From contig OX457046.1 of assembly GCA_949752735.1 (NCBI GenBank), positions 31,968,316-32,032,315 of the forward strand: a stretch of 64,000 nt of DNA. The letters are read 5' to 3'. The notes under the pieces were generated by a model. The model did no database searches and was not told where the DNA came from. It saw only the letters and a list, made by a program, of their open reading frames with translations. The position numbers and the translations under genes are program-made. Source of the DNA: Lumbricus terrestris. Its lineage: Eukaryota; Annelida; Clitellata; Crassiclitellata; Lumbricidae. Of the stretch, positions 1 through 11,015 are shown one piece after another (position 1 is the stretch's first letter; each line of letters starts with the position of its first letter).

Positions 1-1008
1 AAGTAGAAGGGAGGGGATTTGAAGAATAGCTGGCTGAATGTATGGACAGAGGAATGTAGGGGTGGCTTTAGGGTGGGATAGAGTGACTTAGGGACGGAGA
101 ATGAAGAGGCATGGTGAATTGTGAATGAAGACCATACGCCCAAGGTAAAAGTGCCTATATACCGGTACTAGACATTTACCATCTCAGAGGACCGTCGCAT
201 CTCTGCTCACTGCTTGGCACGACAAGTGCTCCCACCAATCGGCCGTCAAGCCCCACACCGGACAAATAGTAGACAAAATAGTATGATTAGTATATACATG
301 TAATTATAGGCCTATAAAACCTACATCGACCGTTGATACATGCATGACGCAGTAGGGCAGACATAGGTCAAACTCTCTTTTGCAAAGTAGTTTCATTCAC
401 GAATCTCCCAATGCTTGAACTCTGGCGCGTCAGTATCTCATTATAGTATTAGGTCCACAGTGACTAAAAACACAAACAGTTTTAATAATGAAATTCTTGT
501 TGTCAGGAAAAAAACTTCCTTGCATTTAGCTCTGCGTCCTTTCTTTAAAACATTCGTATACCAAATGCGAAACAGCTGAATTCAATAGAAGAATTGCAAA
601 TCAGATGCCTTCGTCCCTACATTGTAGATCATAATTAATGGACTTGTATAGGGTCAGAACAAACGTACATCCAGATGGTACACTTTAAATTCACGTCCAC
701 GAAGATTTCGTCAGAATTCATGAGCATAATAATAGTTTCGAATCGATTGACTGCTAGTCTGACTTCTATGGGTTTTTACAGCTACGAAACAATAATATTC
801 AAACCATCAGATAGGCACAGGTTGCACCAACTTGTCATTGAGTTTATTGTGTTCGCGTAAAACAACGAAGGCCTAGTTGACTTGGTAATAAGACAATAAT
901 TATTGTCCGAACTCCGTCGTTTTTTTGTTTAGGAGTTGAATAATAATCGACTGATAGTGTGGCCGCTGCGCCATTGCGCACTCAGTTTTTGAACGAAGGA
1001 ATCCAACG
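1..1008. other. Upstream region, no gene recognised
   Basis: No convincing coding stretch, RNA gene or transposon end was found. The sequence is AT-rich with scattered taggcct words. It is probably intergenic or distal promoter DNA for the gene starting near 1065. Confidence 0.4.
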
Positions 1009-1017
1009 CTATAAATT
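1009..1017 (+). promoter_or_regulatory. TATA-like box of the signal-peptide gene
   Basis: ctataaatt lies about 50 bases before the ATG at 1065. That spacing would put transcription start near 1040 with a 5' UTR of about 25 bases. This is inferred from position and motif only. Confidence 0.45.
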
Positions 1018-1064
1018 CCTGGGAACCTCTGAATATCCGACAGACAGATCTGCAGAAAGTCGAA

Positions 1065-1110
1065 ATGTTTTCTCGAATCTTCTACGCCTCGTTGTTCCTG
1101 GTTGTTTGCG
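1065..1110 (+). CDS. First coding exon, secreted or membrane protein (signal peptide)
   Basis: The exon encodes 15 codons beginning MFSRIFYASLFLVVC, a textbook signal peptide with an arginine followed by a hydrophobic run. It ends after one base of the next codon at a strong GTGAGT donor. The ATG follows the TATA-like box by about 50 bases. The layout (signal peptide alone on a short exon, phase 1, GTGAGT) matches exon 1 of the lectin receptor at 48.5 kb, which could reflect a shared gene type but is also common in secreted proteins. The rest of the gene is uncertain; 1914-1979 is the best candidate second exon. Family unknown. Confidence 0.55.
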
Positions 1111-1913
1111 GTGAGTTATCGCCAAGAGGAGAATTTTATTGTTGACGATAAACTCTTAGAAGAAGAAGAAGAATAGGGCCTAACTACAGACGAAGAAGAT
1201 AGATAGGCGATAAATCAATGGCACCGGTTGGCTTGGCATTTTTGCAGACAGGAAAGACAGCATTCAAACAGACAGACAGAGGCGAAGACGGATAGACAGA
1301 CACACAGACGGACAGGCATAGCGACACTGAACAAGTAATTTATTTAATCAGAAACGCAGCATAGTGATGATTGAAGAAACGAGCAAAAGATCCTTGATTT
1401 ATTGACTAATTGATTGATTGATTGATTGATTGATTAATTGATTCATTCATTCATTCATTCATTAATTCATTCATTCATTCATTCATTCATTCATTCATTC
1501 ATTCATTCATTCATTGATGTATGCATATTTCTGAGATGAATTGGTTGTTTCATAGATAAATATCTAAAAACCTAGAAGCGATATAACCAGTGGAACAATT
1601 ATACAGGACAAGAGAATATCTTTCATTACTTTAGAAGTTAAGAGTGTTTCCAACCATCATTTAGTCAGAAACGCCATCTATAGGCTCATAGGCAATGTTG
1701 CTTCACAGTTTGCAATAGGCCTATATATAGTTCACCTACATGTCCCTAGGTCTATATGCAAAGATGTTACCTGAACTTCGTAACAGAGTTCTTGCTGAAT
1801 TCTTAACAGATTCGCTGAATCACCTTAACGCTTGAACTGATTCTAAAAGTTATGATTCGAAAATTGCTAGCGGTGATAACTTTCATGTCATTCGCTTCAT
1901 TTTGACATTTCAG
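1111..1913 (+). other. Putative intron 1 with simple repeats
   Basis: The stretch runs from the GTGAGT donor to a tgacatttcag acceptor. It contains gaa-rich and gacagacag-rich segments and the tetranucleotide array at 1402-1515. No other coding signal is seen. Confidence 0.4.
1402..1515. repeat. Tetranucleotide microsatellite (ATTG)n/(ATTC)n
   Basis: Perfect runs of gatt switch to attc, interrupted by two attaatt variants. The same tetranucleotides form tails of retroposons elsewhere in the window (12.78, 36.28 and 50.55 kb), so this could be an expanded retroposon tail. Confidence 0.85.
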
Positions 1914-1979
1914 CTTGCAAAATTAGCGATGCCTTGCTTTTTCCCGGATTTGATACATGGTTGAAACCCATACGCCTAC
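1914..1979 (+). CDS. Possible second exon of the 1065 gene
   Basis: A 66-base open segment sits between a pyrimidine-rich acceptor (gacatttcag) and a GTAAGT donor. Entering in phase 1, as required by the upstream exon, it reads open for 22 codons (about CKISDALLFPGFDTWLKPIR) and leaves in phase 1. Both splice sites are good and the phase fits, but no domain is recognisable and no later exon could be joined with confidence. Confidence 0.4.
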
Positions 1980-4260
1980 GTAAGTATGAAAATCTAACCA
2001 CAAAATAATTTGGCGGCTAGTATGACATGACACATTTATTGCATTGTATTCGTATTGTATGCCTAGCCTAGCCTAGATAGGTAATTATAAAACGCCTATA
2101 GTAGGGTGAACCGACAAACCGTTCATAAGCAATCCCAGTGCCCAAGGCCCGCGAGAACGAGCAGACATTGCGACGAGAGGAGGAAGACGACTACCAGACT
2201 GAATATTATTGTAGAGCGAGAAAATGAGAACGCGCATTCCAAAGACAGGGGCAAATTGAGGAAAATTATCGGGATTCGGGAATGAGCCGCTGTCACGAAA
2301 TAGAATATCCCCCTTATTAATTGTATCCCCCAAATTCAAAAGAGTCGATAAAACCACCTCCGCGTGTATTTAAAAAATAATAATTTTCATCTGCTTTGTT
2401 TTGAACAATGACAGTAACAGGTATGTTTATTCCTACTATATAATTTGTTTTGCCCTGTTTTTATAGCACTTAAAATATTTAAAACACTTAAGAACACTCA
2501 AAGTCACTAAATAAATTTGAGCTGCCTTTATCTGACCATTGCTTAGGACACTTGAAACAATTAGAGTCGCTTTAAATTTTGATTACAGCATAATTTTGTT
2601 TATCATGCGCATTTTTCAAAAAATGGGATAGAGTGGTTTATCCCCCCGGATTGTATAGACCGGTTAGTTCCATCCGGGGGATAGATTAATTCATACCCCC
2701 GGATAGCTTTCAGGGGGATACTCCGTTTCGTGTCACCGCAACAGTTCTATAACAAGGAACCAAAGGGCCACGAATGTCGGATGAACGACGTGGACGGTGG
2801 AAGCCGGGGAGGAAGCTGAGTGGGGCACAAATATAGCGTCAGCCAGAATGATATGGAGGCTGTCCTGATATTACGTACGCAGGGAGAGGAAAAGGGGTTA
2901 CCGCATTTACGCGATTTTACATAAGTGTGCACAGAAAGGTATTACATTTCTCGAGTACTTTACAGAGACTCGACCATTGCCCCTCTTTCTGACTTCCACC
3001 CATTTGATTGAATTATCAGGATTTTCTGTATCATTTCTTATTTGCAACTGGCTGCGGTAAGTCAGCAAGAATTCAATAAAACAAATATATCGTCATCAAA
3101 CAAAAGTTTAATAATAACGTCCACATTGGCCATCTGTAACTGAATTTAATGACATTATAATTGAATTCTGTTCAAATCTAAACATTAAAGCACATCAGTT
3201 AAGAAATTTTGAAATTTAAGCTAGCAAAAATGCAGTTGAACAAAAACAAATAGTAGCCGGTAAAATATGTGTATTAAACTGATTCTCTTTGCAAGGGATG
3301 AGGTCGAGTAGGCTATAGCCAATTTGCGCACACGTATGAAAGTTTTTCACATAATGTACTAGGTGCAATTTGTGCAAAAGGGAGAGAGGGGTTGAAAATG
3401 AAACATTACGTGCAGGTATGAATGGGTTCTATGATTCGGGGCAAGACACCGCTGAGGCTTGAGAATGAGAGTGGGGATCTTACATTGCAAGCGAGCACCG
3501 CCGAGCAAGGACAGAAAGCCAACGAAGTTTTCCATTTGCTTTCTACAAAGGTAAAGTAGTCAGAGACTTGGCATCCATATAAGCTTAATCGATATGTTCG
3601 AGTGCGCATGCGCAGCGGGTCGAGCCTACCAGAATTGTAAACACACGTGGCTTAAGTTTACGAAGTCTTAAAGTTGTCCGATGTTTCCAGTCAAATTTTC
3701 TTAATACATCAATAATCCAACGTTTTTACCACTTAGACCACTAATAGGCGTACTCTGCAATAACTAGGCTATTATACCACTAGAGGAGTGACCTGAACTA
3801 CAGTGTGTGTATATAGGCTATATATGTGTGTAGGGGAAACCGGGGTAATTCCGGCCATTTTTCTTATTTTTTTAATAAATTGAAACGGGTTGACTGCTAA
3901 AGTTAAATAAAATCACCACTGAATAAAGCAAGTTAGGGACAATATACTGCAAGGTTACTTTTGGGGAGAGACGAAAACATTTGTCCAAAAAAGTGTTTTA
4001 TAAAGTGAATTTTTGGCCAGTTTTACCCCAGTATACGGGGTGAATTCGGCCAACACGATTAATTTGATCCTCACAACAAACCAGATGAGGTGTAGGCCTA
4101 CGTGGCGGTTCACACCGAAATCAGCATTAAGTCGGAAATTACACATCATAGATACTTAGGGAATACCCGGTAGTATGTTTGTGATTTTGTTTATTTCTTT
4201 GAAGAATTTTTTAAAAAAATAATATTTTTTAAAAATGTATTTTTTCAATTTTTTTAAAAA
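1980..4260. other. Non-coding stretch with small inverted repeats
   Basis: No gene was recognised. At about 2638-2690 a tatccccccggat segment is followed by its near-complement atccgggggata, a small hairpin. At about 3836-4060 a cggggtaattccggcc segment and a related ggggtgaattcggcc segment suggest a degraded MITE. Several short open frames lack coding character. Confidence 0.35.
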
Positions 4261-4261
4261 A

Positions 4262-5406
4262 GAGTGTAAGGCAGGCGGATGATTGGGTAGAACGGGTAGG
4301 CTGGATGGTGAACAGTTCGCGAAGATATCTAGGCTGGGAGCATTGTAAGGAGTTGTAGGTTAAGGAGAGAACTTTGAAGTGGATTCGCTCTGGGATTTTC
4401 AACCAGTGAAGAGACTTGAGGATGGCGGGTGATGTGATGGATGTCTTGGTGTTCTGGTGACGGATCTAGCAAGAGAATTTTGTATGAGTTGGAGGCGCTT
4501 AAGTTGTGTGGAATCAAGGTTTAAGAACAGGGAATTGCAATAGTCAAGCTTTGAGTGGACGATGGACGTAGCAATGGTGAAAGCAGCTTTGAAATCAAGC
4601 ATAGGTCGGATGCGTCGGCGGTCCCGGGCGTGCAAGAAGCAGGAGCGCGATAGGTTAGAGGTGTGGTTAGAGGAGAGGTGTGAATCAAACATTACACCAA
4701 GATTGCGGACCGGAGCATCAGAGGTGAAGGTAACAGATGAGGAGGTAGTCGATAGGTGTATTGAAGGGTCAGTGATTTTCTTGATTTGGTCAGGAAGGCC
4801 TAGAATAATGAACTCTGTATTGGAGGGGTTGAGGCAGAGGAGGTTGGACGACATCCATTGAGAGATCAGATTAACCACATTGAGAAGTTCAGCAATGGAA
4901 TCGGAGAAAGAGCCTGGGGAAAAGGATATGAAGAGTTGGGTGTCGTCTGCATAGAGATGGTGGTCAACAGACGAGGATTTTATGAGATGACTTAAAGGAG
5001 TGGTGTGGAGAATGAAGAGGAGTGGACCAAGAACGGAGCCTTGAGGAACGCCGCAAGATAGTGGAAGAGGTTTAGAATAGTGACTGGAGGCTCTAACAGA
5101 GAAGGATCTGTAAGACAAGTAGGACTCGAACCAGAGTAGAGCAGTGCCAGAGACGCCAAAAGAAGAGGAGAGTCGATTAAGAAGGAGACTGTGATCGATG
5201 GTGTCGAATGCAGCGGATACGTCAAGGAGACAGAGGCAGGAGACTTGCTGATGACTGACGGCCGAGACCAGTTTATTGTAGAGAGAGACGAGTAGAGTTT
5301 CTGTGGAGTGATGTTTAGTGAAGTCAGATTGGTGGGGATTGAGGAGTGAGTTAGAAGAGAGGTGGTCGTTTAGGCGGGCAAGGACAATTCGTTCAGTTAA
5401 TTTCGA
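4262..5406 (-). pseudogene. Truncated non-LTR retrotransposon reverse transcriptase (L2/CR1-like)
   Basis: A minus-strand open frame reads through reverse transcriptase blocks: SKLTERIVLARL at the 5' edge, palm A LLDVSAAFDTIDH, palm B GVPQGSVLGPLLF and the catalytic YADD motif in YADDTQLF. The copy is 5'-truncated just before SKLTER near 5406; residues upstream of that in the open frame (to 5613) are unrelated genomic sequence. The frame stops at 4399, but homology to the 3' part continues in another frame to about 4262, so there is a frameshift. The last 100 bases match the start of the plus-strand fragment at 39612, which is the same family. No endonuclease domain is present, so the copy is dead. 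Confidence 0.85.
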
Positions 5407-5925
5407 TGCTGTGTCTCTGGTCTCATCCACCGCTCTTCGTATGTTATATTGGGCATAGCAGTTCGAAATGTGAAAGAGCATACTCAATGTATTGGTTTCT
5501 TGCATAAAGTATTCGCCATCATGGCTAAACATAGGCCCCCTATTTATACTATTTTGACGCTCACTTGTTCGTAAATCTATTTTGAAGCGCCGAAAGCGAG
5601 ACGCTGGCCACAAGCAGTTGGAATGGTAAGTAGCCTACAAGCCACTGGCTGAATTACTATTCAATCAATCAATTAAAGGAACTTTTCTTGTATTAGGCAA
5701 TATATTCACTGCTAAGCAATTCGATCAAGTGCACTATTCAAATTCCTCGCCAACGTTTATTTCTATTTCGCTCCTAAATGAACTTTTGCGTCTTTTATTT
5801 TTGCCATTAAATGGAAAACTTCAGATTTTATACTTGTAACGAGATAATAATAATCTTCGTTTAATCACACAATCTGACACACCGCAGAATGATTACAAGT
5901 ACATGTTATACGCAATACGACCCAC
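5407..5925. other. Non-coding, nothing recognised
   Basis: AT-rich sequence between the retrotransposon fragment and the SINE-like element. No feature is supported. Confidence 0.35.
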
Positions 5926-6200
5926 TATAGCACGACACGCAGGTCGGCTTTACAGCGGTGGGTTCGGTCTTTAACACTAATGGCCTAAGTGCTGGATCAC
6001 TCCTGGTCGGCCAAGCCAGAAGTGGGAGGGGTTATCTTTATTTTCAGCAGAACCCGAGTCAAGCAACACTACAGCAAAGCGCCAGCGGCAGCTAACAGAA
6101 ACTTTAATAAATTAATGCCCTGAGCGAGGCTTGAACCCGGGTCGCGCGGATGACTCTCAGTTTAACGACCAGCGCTCTCACCACTGAGCTACGGGACCCC
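5926..6200 (-). mobile_element. tRNA-derived SINE-like element
   Basis: Read on the minus strand from about 6200, a tRNA-like head shows an A-box-like tagctcagtggtgagagc and a B-box-like gggttcaagcc with tRNA-like spacing, but the anticodon arm does not pair properly. A non-tRNA body runs down to about 5926. It is interpreted as a tRNA-derived SINE or tRNA pseudogene with an attached body. Ends are approximate. Confidence 0.5.
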
Positions 6201-6648
6201 CCAGATAACCCAGGATCGAAAAAAAAATATTTAAATAACTACGAGATGGTCTTAAAGAAAAGTAGTAGCAGTCTGTTGCAGTTTAACGTCACTGTGTAAC
6301 AACAAATATCATTAACGACGCCATCTTCAGGTTTGGAACTGGCACTGGCACTGGCAGAGTGCAACAGGTGACGGTGTTAGGACATAAGGAAGGACCAAAG
6401 CCTCGCTAGATTGATGCTAGACATCCTATTTCAGAAAGTCGGATGTTCGAACCTATAGGGCATCGCAGCAAAGAATCCATGGTTGAAATGGACGAAATGA
6501 AATGGACATCCCAGAGACAATGGCATGGTCACAAAAACAGATCCACATGGCTTTATGTGACTCTTAACTCTTATATGGCGTTTTACTGCTGTGCATTGAA
6601 ATTCAGTGCAATTCTTCCTGAATTGAGCTTGGCCTTGTGGTGCTAACT
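6201..6648. other. Non-coding, nothing recognised
   Basis: A short open frame near 6443-6646 lacks splice or domain support and ends inside a MITE boundary. No gene is called. Confidence 0.3.
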
Positions 6649-6997
6649 CATGGGCAGAGTTTGGCAGGTTTTTTTAACGTGCAGTTGTACACAAAATGTG
6701 CAGTTCTAAATGGATGTTGTGCAATTGTAGAAGTACTTCTGTACAGTTAAAACTAGCTAAAAATGGTCATTGTCCTCCGATTCGAAGTAATTTACCATGG
6801 AGGATAGGAAAGGAAAGAAGGAATTGTGCAGTTCTGAAAATTCCCTAAAAAAAGCCCTGAAGTTTGGTTTCCGTTCTTGGAGGGGCTAAAGCCTACTTGT
6901 GGGCTAAGCCCGGGAAAGATACCATTCACACGGTAAAAAATTAATCTAGGTCTTCGTGGGGGCTTAGCCCCCTAGCCCCTGATAAACTCCGCCCATC
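6649..6997. mobile_element. hAT-like MITE, family B, with nested family A
   Basis: The ends catgggcagagttt and aaactccgcccat are inverted repeats and are flanked by the perfect 8-bp duplication tgctaact (6641-6648 and 6998-7005). An 8-bp target duplication is the hAT signature. The interior is split by a family A MITE at 6665-6859. Related copies are at 10490-10636 and 49596-49754, with a half copy at 39442. Confidence 0.8.
6665..6859. mobile_element. hAT-like MITE, family A (nested)
   Basis: Starts cagg-tttttttaacgtgcag and ends aaagccctg. It is flanked by gagtttgg/aagtttgg, an 8-bp duplication with one mismatch, that lies within family B sequence. Insertion of A into B is therefore the later event. 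Three sister copies are at 10804, 23497 and 47475. Confidence 0.8.
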
Positions 6998-7089
6998 TGC
7001 TAACTAATAATAATTAGAAGCTAATTACACGTGATTTGCTAACAGATGAGCTTCGTGGCCAATTCTAATAGCAATTAGTTACTAACCAA

Positions 7090-7641
7090 AGCCTAAACAC
7101 ATTATCAGGCTCAATGTTTGTCCCTCTGTTTGGATATAATTTATGTCCGGATGCGTGGTGTACCAAGAAATGCTACGGAATGGACGAACGGTCGACTTTC
7201 GAGCGAAAGTTTTCGTGCCAAAATACAGCACACCTGCAGTTTAACTAGAAGTCCTATCTTATTATGATATTAGTTAAACGTTCTAGTTAATAAAATACCA
7301 GATTGCGAGAGAAAGACTTATCTGATAGACCTCAGTTTATTTCCGGAGGAGGACGCAATGGCGACGCCATAGTTTATGTGCAACGGCAAAGTGGCTGATT
7401 AAATCTGTATAGACGCTAACTATAGCCTACGCGTCGAATTAAAACGCTCATATCTCGGGTTTTAAAGTGAACTGAGAGTTGAAAATAGTCGCGCTGACCT
7501 ACAAATTTGCATAAGAATGATATAAAATTTCGTCGCTCTAAAGTCCACCGTTCCGTAGCATTTCTTGGTACACCACGCATCCGGACATAAATTATATCCA
7601 AACAGAGGGACAAACATTGAGCCTGATAATGTGTTTAGGCT
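7090..7641. repeat. Perfect 91-bp inverted repeat with 370-bp spacer
   Basis: Bases 7090-7180 are the exact reverse complement of 7551-7641. The spacer (7181-7550) is unrelated and has no coding sequence. It could be a foldback element or a young inverted duplication. No matching target duplication was seen at the outer edges. The right arm ends 5 bases before the TTAA of the neighbouring piggyBac-like MITE. Confidence 0.9.
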
Positions 7642-7650
7642 ATACGTTAA

Positions 7651-8633
7651 CCCTCAGGTTACCAAGCTTTTTTGTAAGACGGACTACCAAGGGGGTGGTT
7701 ACCACCCCCTGGATTTTGGGTTTGGTTTGAGATATCATAACTTGTAGCCTAATACACCGTTGGATTCAGCATTCATTTCTGCACAAAATGGTATATTTAG
7801 GTTTAGAAAATATGAATGCACCTCGAAATTATGAATTTGTTGTCATGGGTACCCGTCGATTCCACAAAACGTAGGCTATATTACGCATACAGAATATATT
7901 AGATTACCGGTATGTGTGTTTTAAACATGATTTATATATAATATTATAAAATAATTTACATATAGGCCTAAAAAGGTCCAATGTTCATCTTTAAAAACTA
8001 GTAATAAGTCTGTTTTATGTTCAATCAAAACAAAAAAAACATGTTATAGCTGCTGAGAAACGTTTACGCAGACATATCGGCTTGCGTTGTAAAAAATCAA
8101 CATTTTCACACATTTTAATTTATTTTGAGCACTTCCGCTCTTCAAAAGACAAATTATTTAGTATTAGAAAATAGACGTAAATTCCCTCTACAGAATGGCA
8201 TAATTTATTTGTACTAAAAAATAAACTATGGATAAGTTATAATAGAAAAAATGAAACTTTTATGAAAATAAAATACCTTTATATACATTTTTATTTATTT
8301 TGAGCACTTCCGGTTGTCAAAAAACAACTCATTGAGCATGGAAATGTAGCCCCACATTCCCTCTATTGAATGGCATAATTTGTGTCTCTTCATATTAAAG
8401 GGCGCAAAAGTTATAGTCGATAATCTAAGAAGATGGTATCCATCCCCGGTACCTTGGGTATATCGGGTATAACTTTTGAACGGTAGGGGGCATCATCAAA
8501 CATTTTAGCTCAAAATGTGTCCCAATGAACCCTCTACAGCTGCCTAAAACGTCAAAATTTTATTCCAAACGGAACAAGTTTGATTTGGGAAAACCTACGG
8601 GGTGGCAACCACCGCCCCTTGGTAGCCCGAGGG
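7651..8633. mobile_element. Non-autonomous piggyBac-like MITE
   Basis: Flanked on both sides by TTAA (7647-7650, 8634-8637), the obligate piggyBac target. The termini are inverted: ccctcaggttaccaag at the left and cttggtagcccgaggg at the right. A second inverted segment follows inside each end (gggggtggttaccaccccc left, ggggtggcaaccaccgcccc right). The ends differ from the full piggyBac at 30896 (ccccttta...), so it is another subfamily. There is no transposase frame. Confidence 0.75.
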
Positions 8634-8637
8634 TTAA

Positions 8638-9054
8638 CCTGACCTACATCAGCCAAGTGCTTTATGCGACCTGCCTTAAGAAGTGGCGCATCCATTGTAA
8701 ACTTCTAAAGCCCTTAGCGCGACGGAGGCTGACAGAACATAGCCTACGTCTTGTCAAAATCTTTGTTATCTATCAAGTACGGTATTTAGAAATAAATTTG
8801 TGTGCATTTAGACTTTTTGACTTGAAATTGCAGAAGTCTGGTGTTCAGACTTGTTCGATTTAGACTTTGGTCTATGATGTTCCTTGAAAAATTGTCAATA
8901 TGTAATATTCAAGATAGGCCTACTTATGTCCTGGACACGCATTGATTTAGGCCTAGTCATGGTAAAAATGGTCATTATTTGACCGAATTCTGAAATTTTT
9001 TAAGTGTTCACTGTTCAAACTTCAACATCGTTGCCGTTTTCATTAATTTTACAG
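8638..9054. other. Non-coding, nothing recognised
   Basis: No coding or structural signal is supported. The plus-strand open frame from 8525 spans the MITE end and is not a gene. Confidence 0.3.
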
Positions 9055-9105
9055 AAAGTGCAACAAGCCAAAGTCAAAATTGCGGAAGATTTTCCCGCAG
9101 CTTAC
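9055..9105 (+). CDS. Possible 51-base exon
   Basis: The segment lies between a pyrimidine-rich attttacag acceptor and a GTAAGT donor and is open in two frames. In phase 0 it encodes a lysine/alanine-rich 17-residue piece. It could belong to the 1065 gene but cannot be linked firmly. The 10362-10412 candidate has exactly the same length. Confidence 0.25.
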
Positions 9106-9429
9106 GTAAGTGCCAGACCAGTTAAACGTTTATTGATTGGAACTAATAAGCTTAAATTGTCAGTTTCCTTATTGCCGAACATGGTATTATGTAAGTGCGC
9201 ATTAACATGACTGTATGAATATATGTACCAATGTGCATAATATGCATGCATTCTGCTAGATCGCAGGAATGCATTCGTAGTACCATGATGTAAGAAATAC
9301 GTAGTACGTTATACTGGCCGATCTCCTAAGTACCTAATAATAATTAATCGGCTTGACCTCCTCGGATTTTGACCTGGCACCGGAACGAAAACGGCAGCTC
9401 TGGCTATTGCGGACTTGATTTGATATAGC

Positions 9430-9515
9430 GCCGGTGAATAAGCTGGTCTCCCTGACGTGGTTTTTGTGGGCGCTGGGAAATTCTCGAAGATTTACATTAC
9501 ATTTCATTACCTATG
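9430..9515 (+). mobile_element. 3' end of a non-LTR retroposon
   Basis: gaataagctgg followed by gggcgctgggaaattctcgaagatt and a short attaca-type tail resembles the ends at 40150-40235 and 46184-46263. These are read as 3' ends of one retroposon lineage ending in attac-like repeats. Confidence 0.4.
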
Positions 9516-10361
9516 TGACCTCACCTCATCCGTCTGTCAACCGCGGTCACTTCTCTTCCTTCGCTAAAAATAAAAAAGGTCATCAACTCTTTTGGCGACG
9601 AATATAGAACTTTTTTCAAGATTTCGGAAAAAAGGTCGTCAGAAATTTTTGCCTCTTTCCGCCCCCCACCCTCAAATCTCTGCCCAGGTCTCCGCCCATG
9701 TGTTTCAGGACCACTTTTCTAACTCTAGGTCTCATGCACTGCGAGTGCCTCTGATTGGCGTGTACTGTGGGAGGTGCTACACTGATTTTATAGATGCAAC
9801 ACAATGCAATATTGAAGAAGAGGCGCCAGGCATTTTTGCATAATTTATAGCCTACATGTACGGTTATGCGAACCTGGCCTTCAGTTAATTACATCCCTCG
9901 CCGACTCTTCAGCTTTGAAGAGAAAAGCAAGGTAACCGGTTCTGTGGAGTGATATATAGGCCTACAATTCGATTTGTCATTGCAGTTTGTGGAGGTAAAA
10001 GTTGACCCAAGTACCGGTATCTGTTGGTATACATTGGACCTCAGACCCAACAGAGTTAGATTCTGTGTCAACGGCGTAGGCATGGTTATAGAAACGCCGC
10101 AAGAAGGTTGAGGAGAACAAAGAAATAATAAAGAACAATGGAAAGAAAAAGAATTCGTCAAGCAGTTGCCGAAAATGAAACGTAATCTCGATCATCTTCT
10201 ACTATCGTTCAGCTTAATCGCATTTGAAACTAAGTCTAAAGTATCTTTATTCAGTTTCTGTTCTCACAAATAAACCAGTTATTGACTTGGAACGTTTTCA
10301 CATTATTTCGCCACGGCTTCTTTAGGCCTATTATTATGTCTAAAGCGAAATTGACCTACAG
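9516..10361. other. Non-coding, nothing recognised
   Basis: Short open frames occur on both strands, but none has splice, start or domain support. Confidence 0.3.
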
Positions 10362-10412
10362 ATATTTAGGCTTCCGTGATATTGAGAGTGGAGATCCCAT
10401 TTGCATGCCAAA
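10362..10412 (+). CDS. Possible 51-base exon
   Basis: Between a gacctacag acceptor and a GTAAGT donor. One frame (entry after two bases of a codon) reads YLGFRDIESGDPICMP without a stop; the phase 1 frame contains a stop. It could be an exon of a plus-strand gene, but its phase does not match the 9055 candidate. Confidence 0.25.
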
Positions 10413-10489
10413 GTAAGTTTGTCACGGAATTCATATCTCACATAATTATGACCTGTTAATTTATGGATACCTAAAGTAATAATCATCCG

Positions 10490-10636
10490 CATGGGCGGAG
10501 TTTATCAGAGGCTGGGGGTTAAGCCCCCCAAGAAGACCCAGATTCATTTTTTACCGTGTAAATGGTATCTTTTCCCGGGCTTAGCCCCCTAAGAAGACTT
10601 TAGCCCCTCCAAGAACGGAAACAAACTCCGCCCATG
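10490..10636. mobile_element. hAT-like MITE, family B
   Basis: The ends catgggcggagttt and aaactccgcccatg are inverted repeats. The perfect 8-bp duplication atcatccg flanks it (10482-10489, 10637-10644). The whole element is nearly palindromic, with gggcttagcccc motifs on both halves. Confidence 0.85.
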
Positions 10637-10803
10637 ATCATCCGTTGAATTTTATTGAATTTTATTGAATTTTATTACGTTTAATAAATGCTTATAATAA
10701 AAAATAAAATAATAATCACGACAATGATATTTACATGGCGCCTTAACACGATCATGCCGTTACAAGAGCGCCTTGCAAGGCAGGCAACAGGCGGATTAAG
10801 CCA

Positions 10804-11007
10804 CTGGGATTTTTGACGTGCAGTTGTACAAAAAATGTGCAGTTCTAAATGGATTCGTGCGGTTGTAGAAGCACTTCTGTAGGCCTACAGTTAAAATTAG
10901 AAAAAGGTCGTTGTCCCCCGATTCGAAGTAATTTACCATGGAGGATTGGAAAGAAAAGAAGGGGTTGTGCAATGTGCAGTTCTAAAATATTCTTTAAAAC
11001 AGCCCTG
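10804..11007. mobile_element. hAT-like MITE, family A
   Basis: Terminal ctgggatttttgacgtgcag and cagccctg. Flanked by a perfect 8-bp duplication ttaagcca (10796-10803, 11008-11015). The interior, with atgtgcagttctaaatgga and taatttaccatggagga, matches the other family A copies. Confidence 0.85.
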
Positions 11008-11015
11008 TTAAGCCA

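Noticed and set aside
6124..6197. Functional tRNA gene
   Set aside because: A and B boxes are present but the anticodon stem does not pair; called as a SINE head instead.
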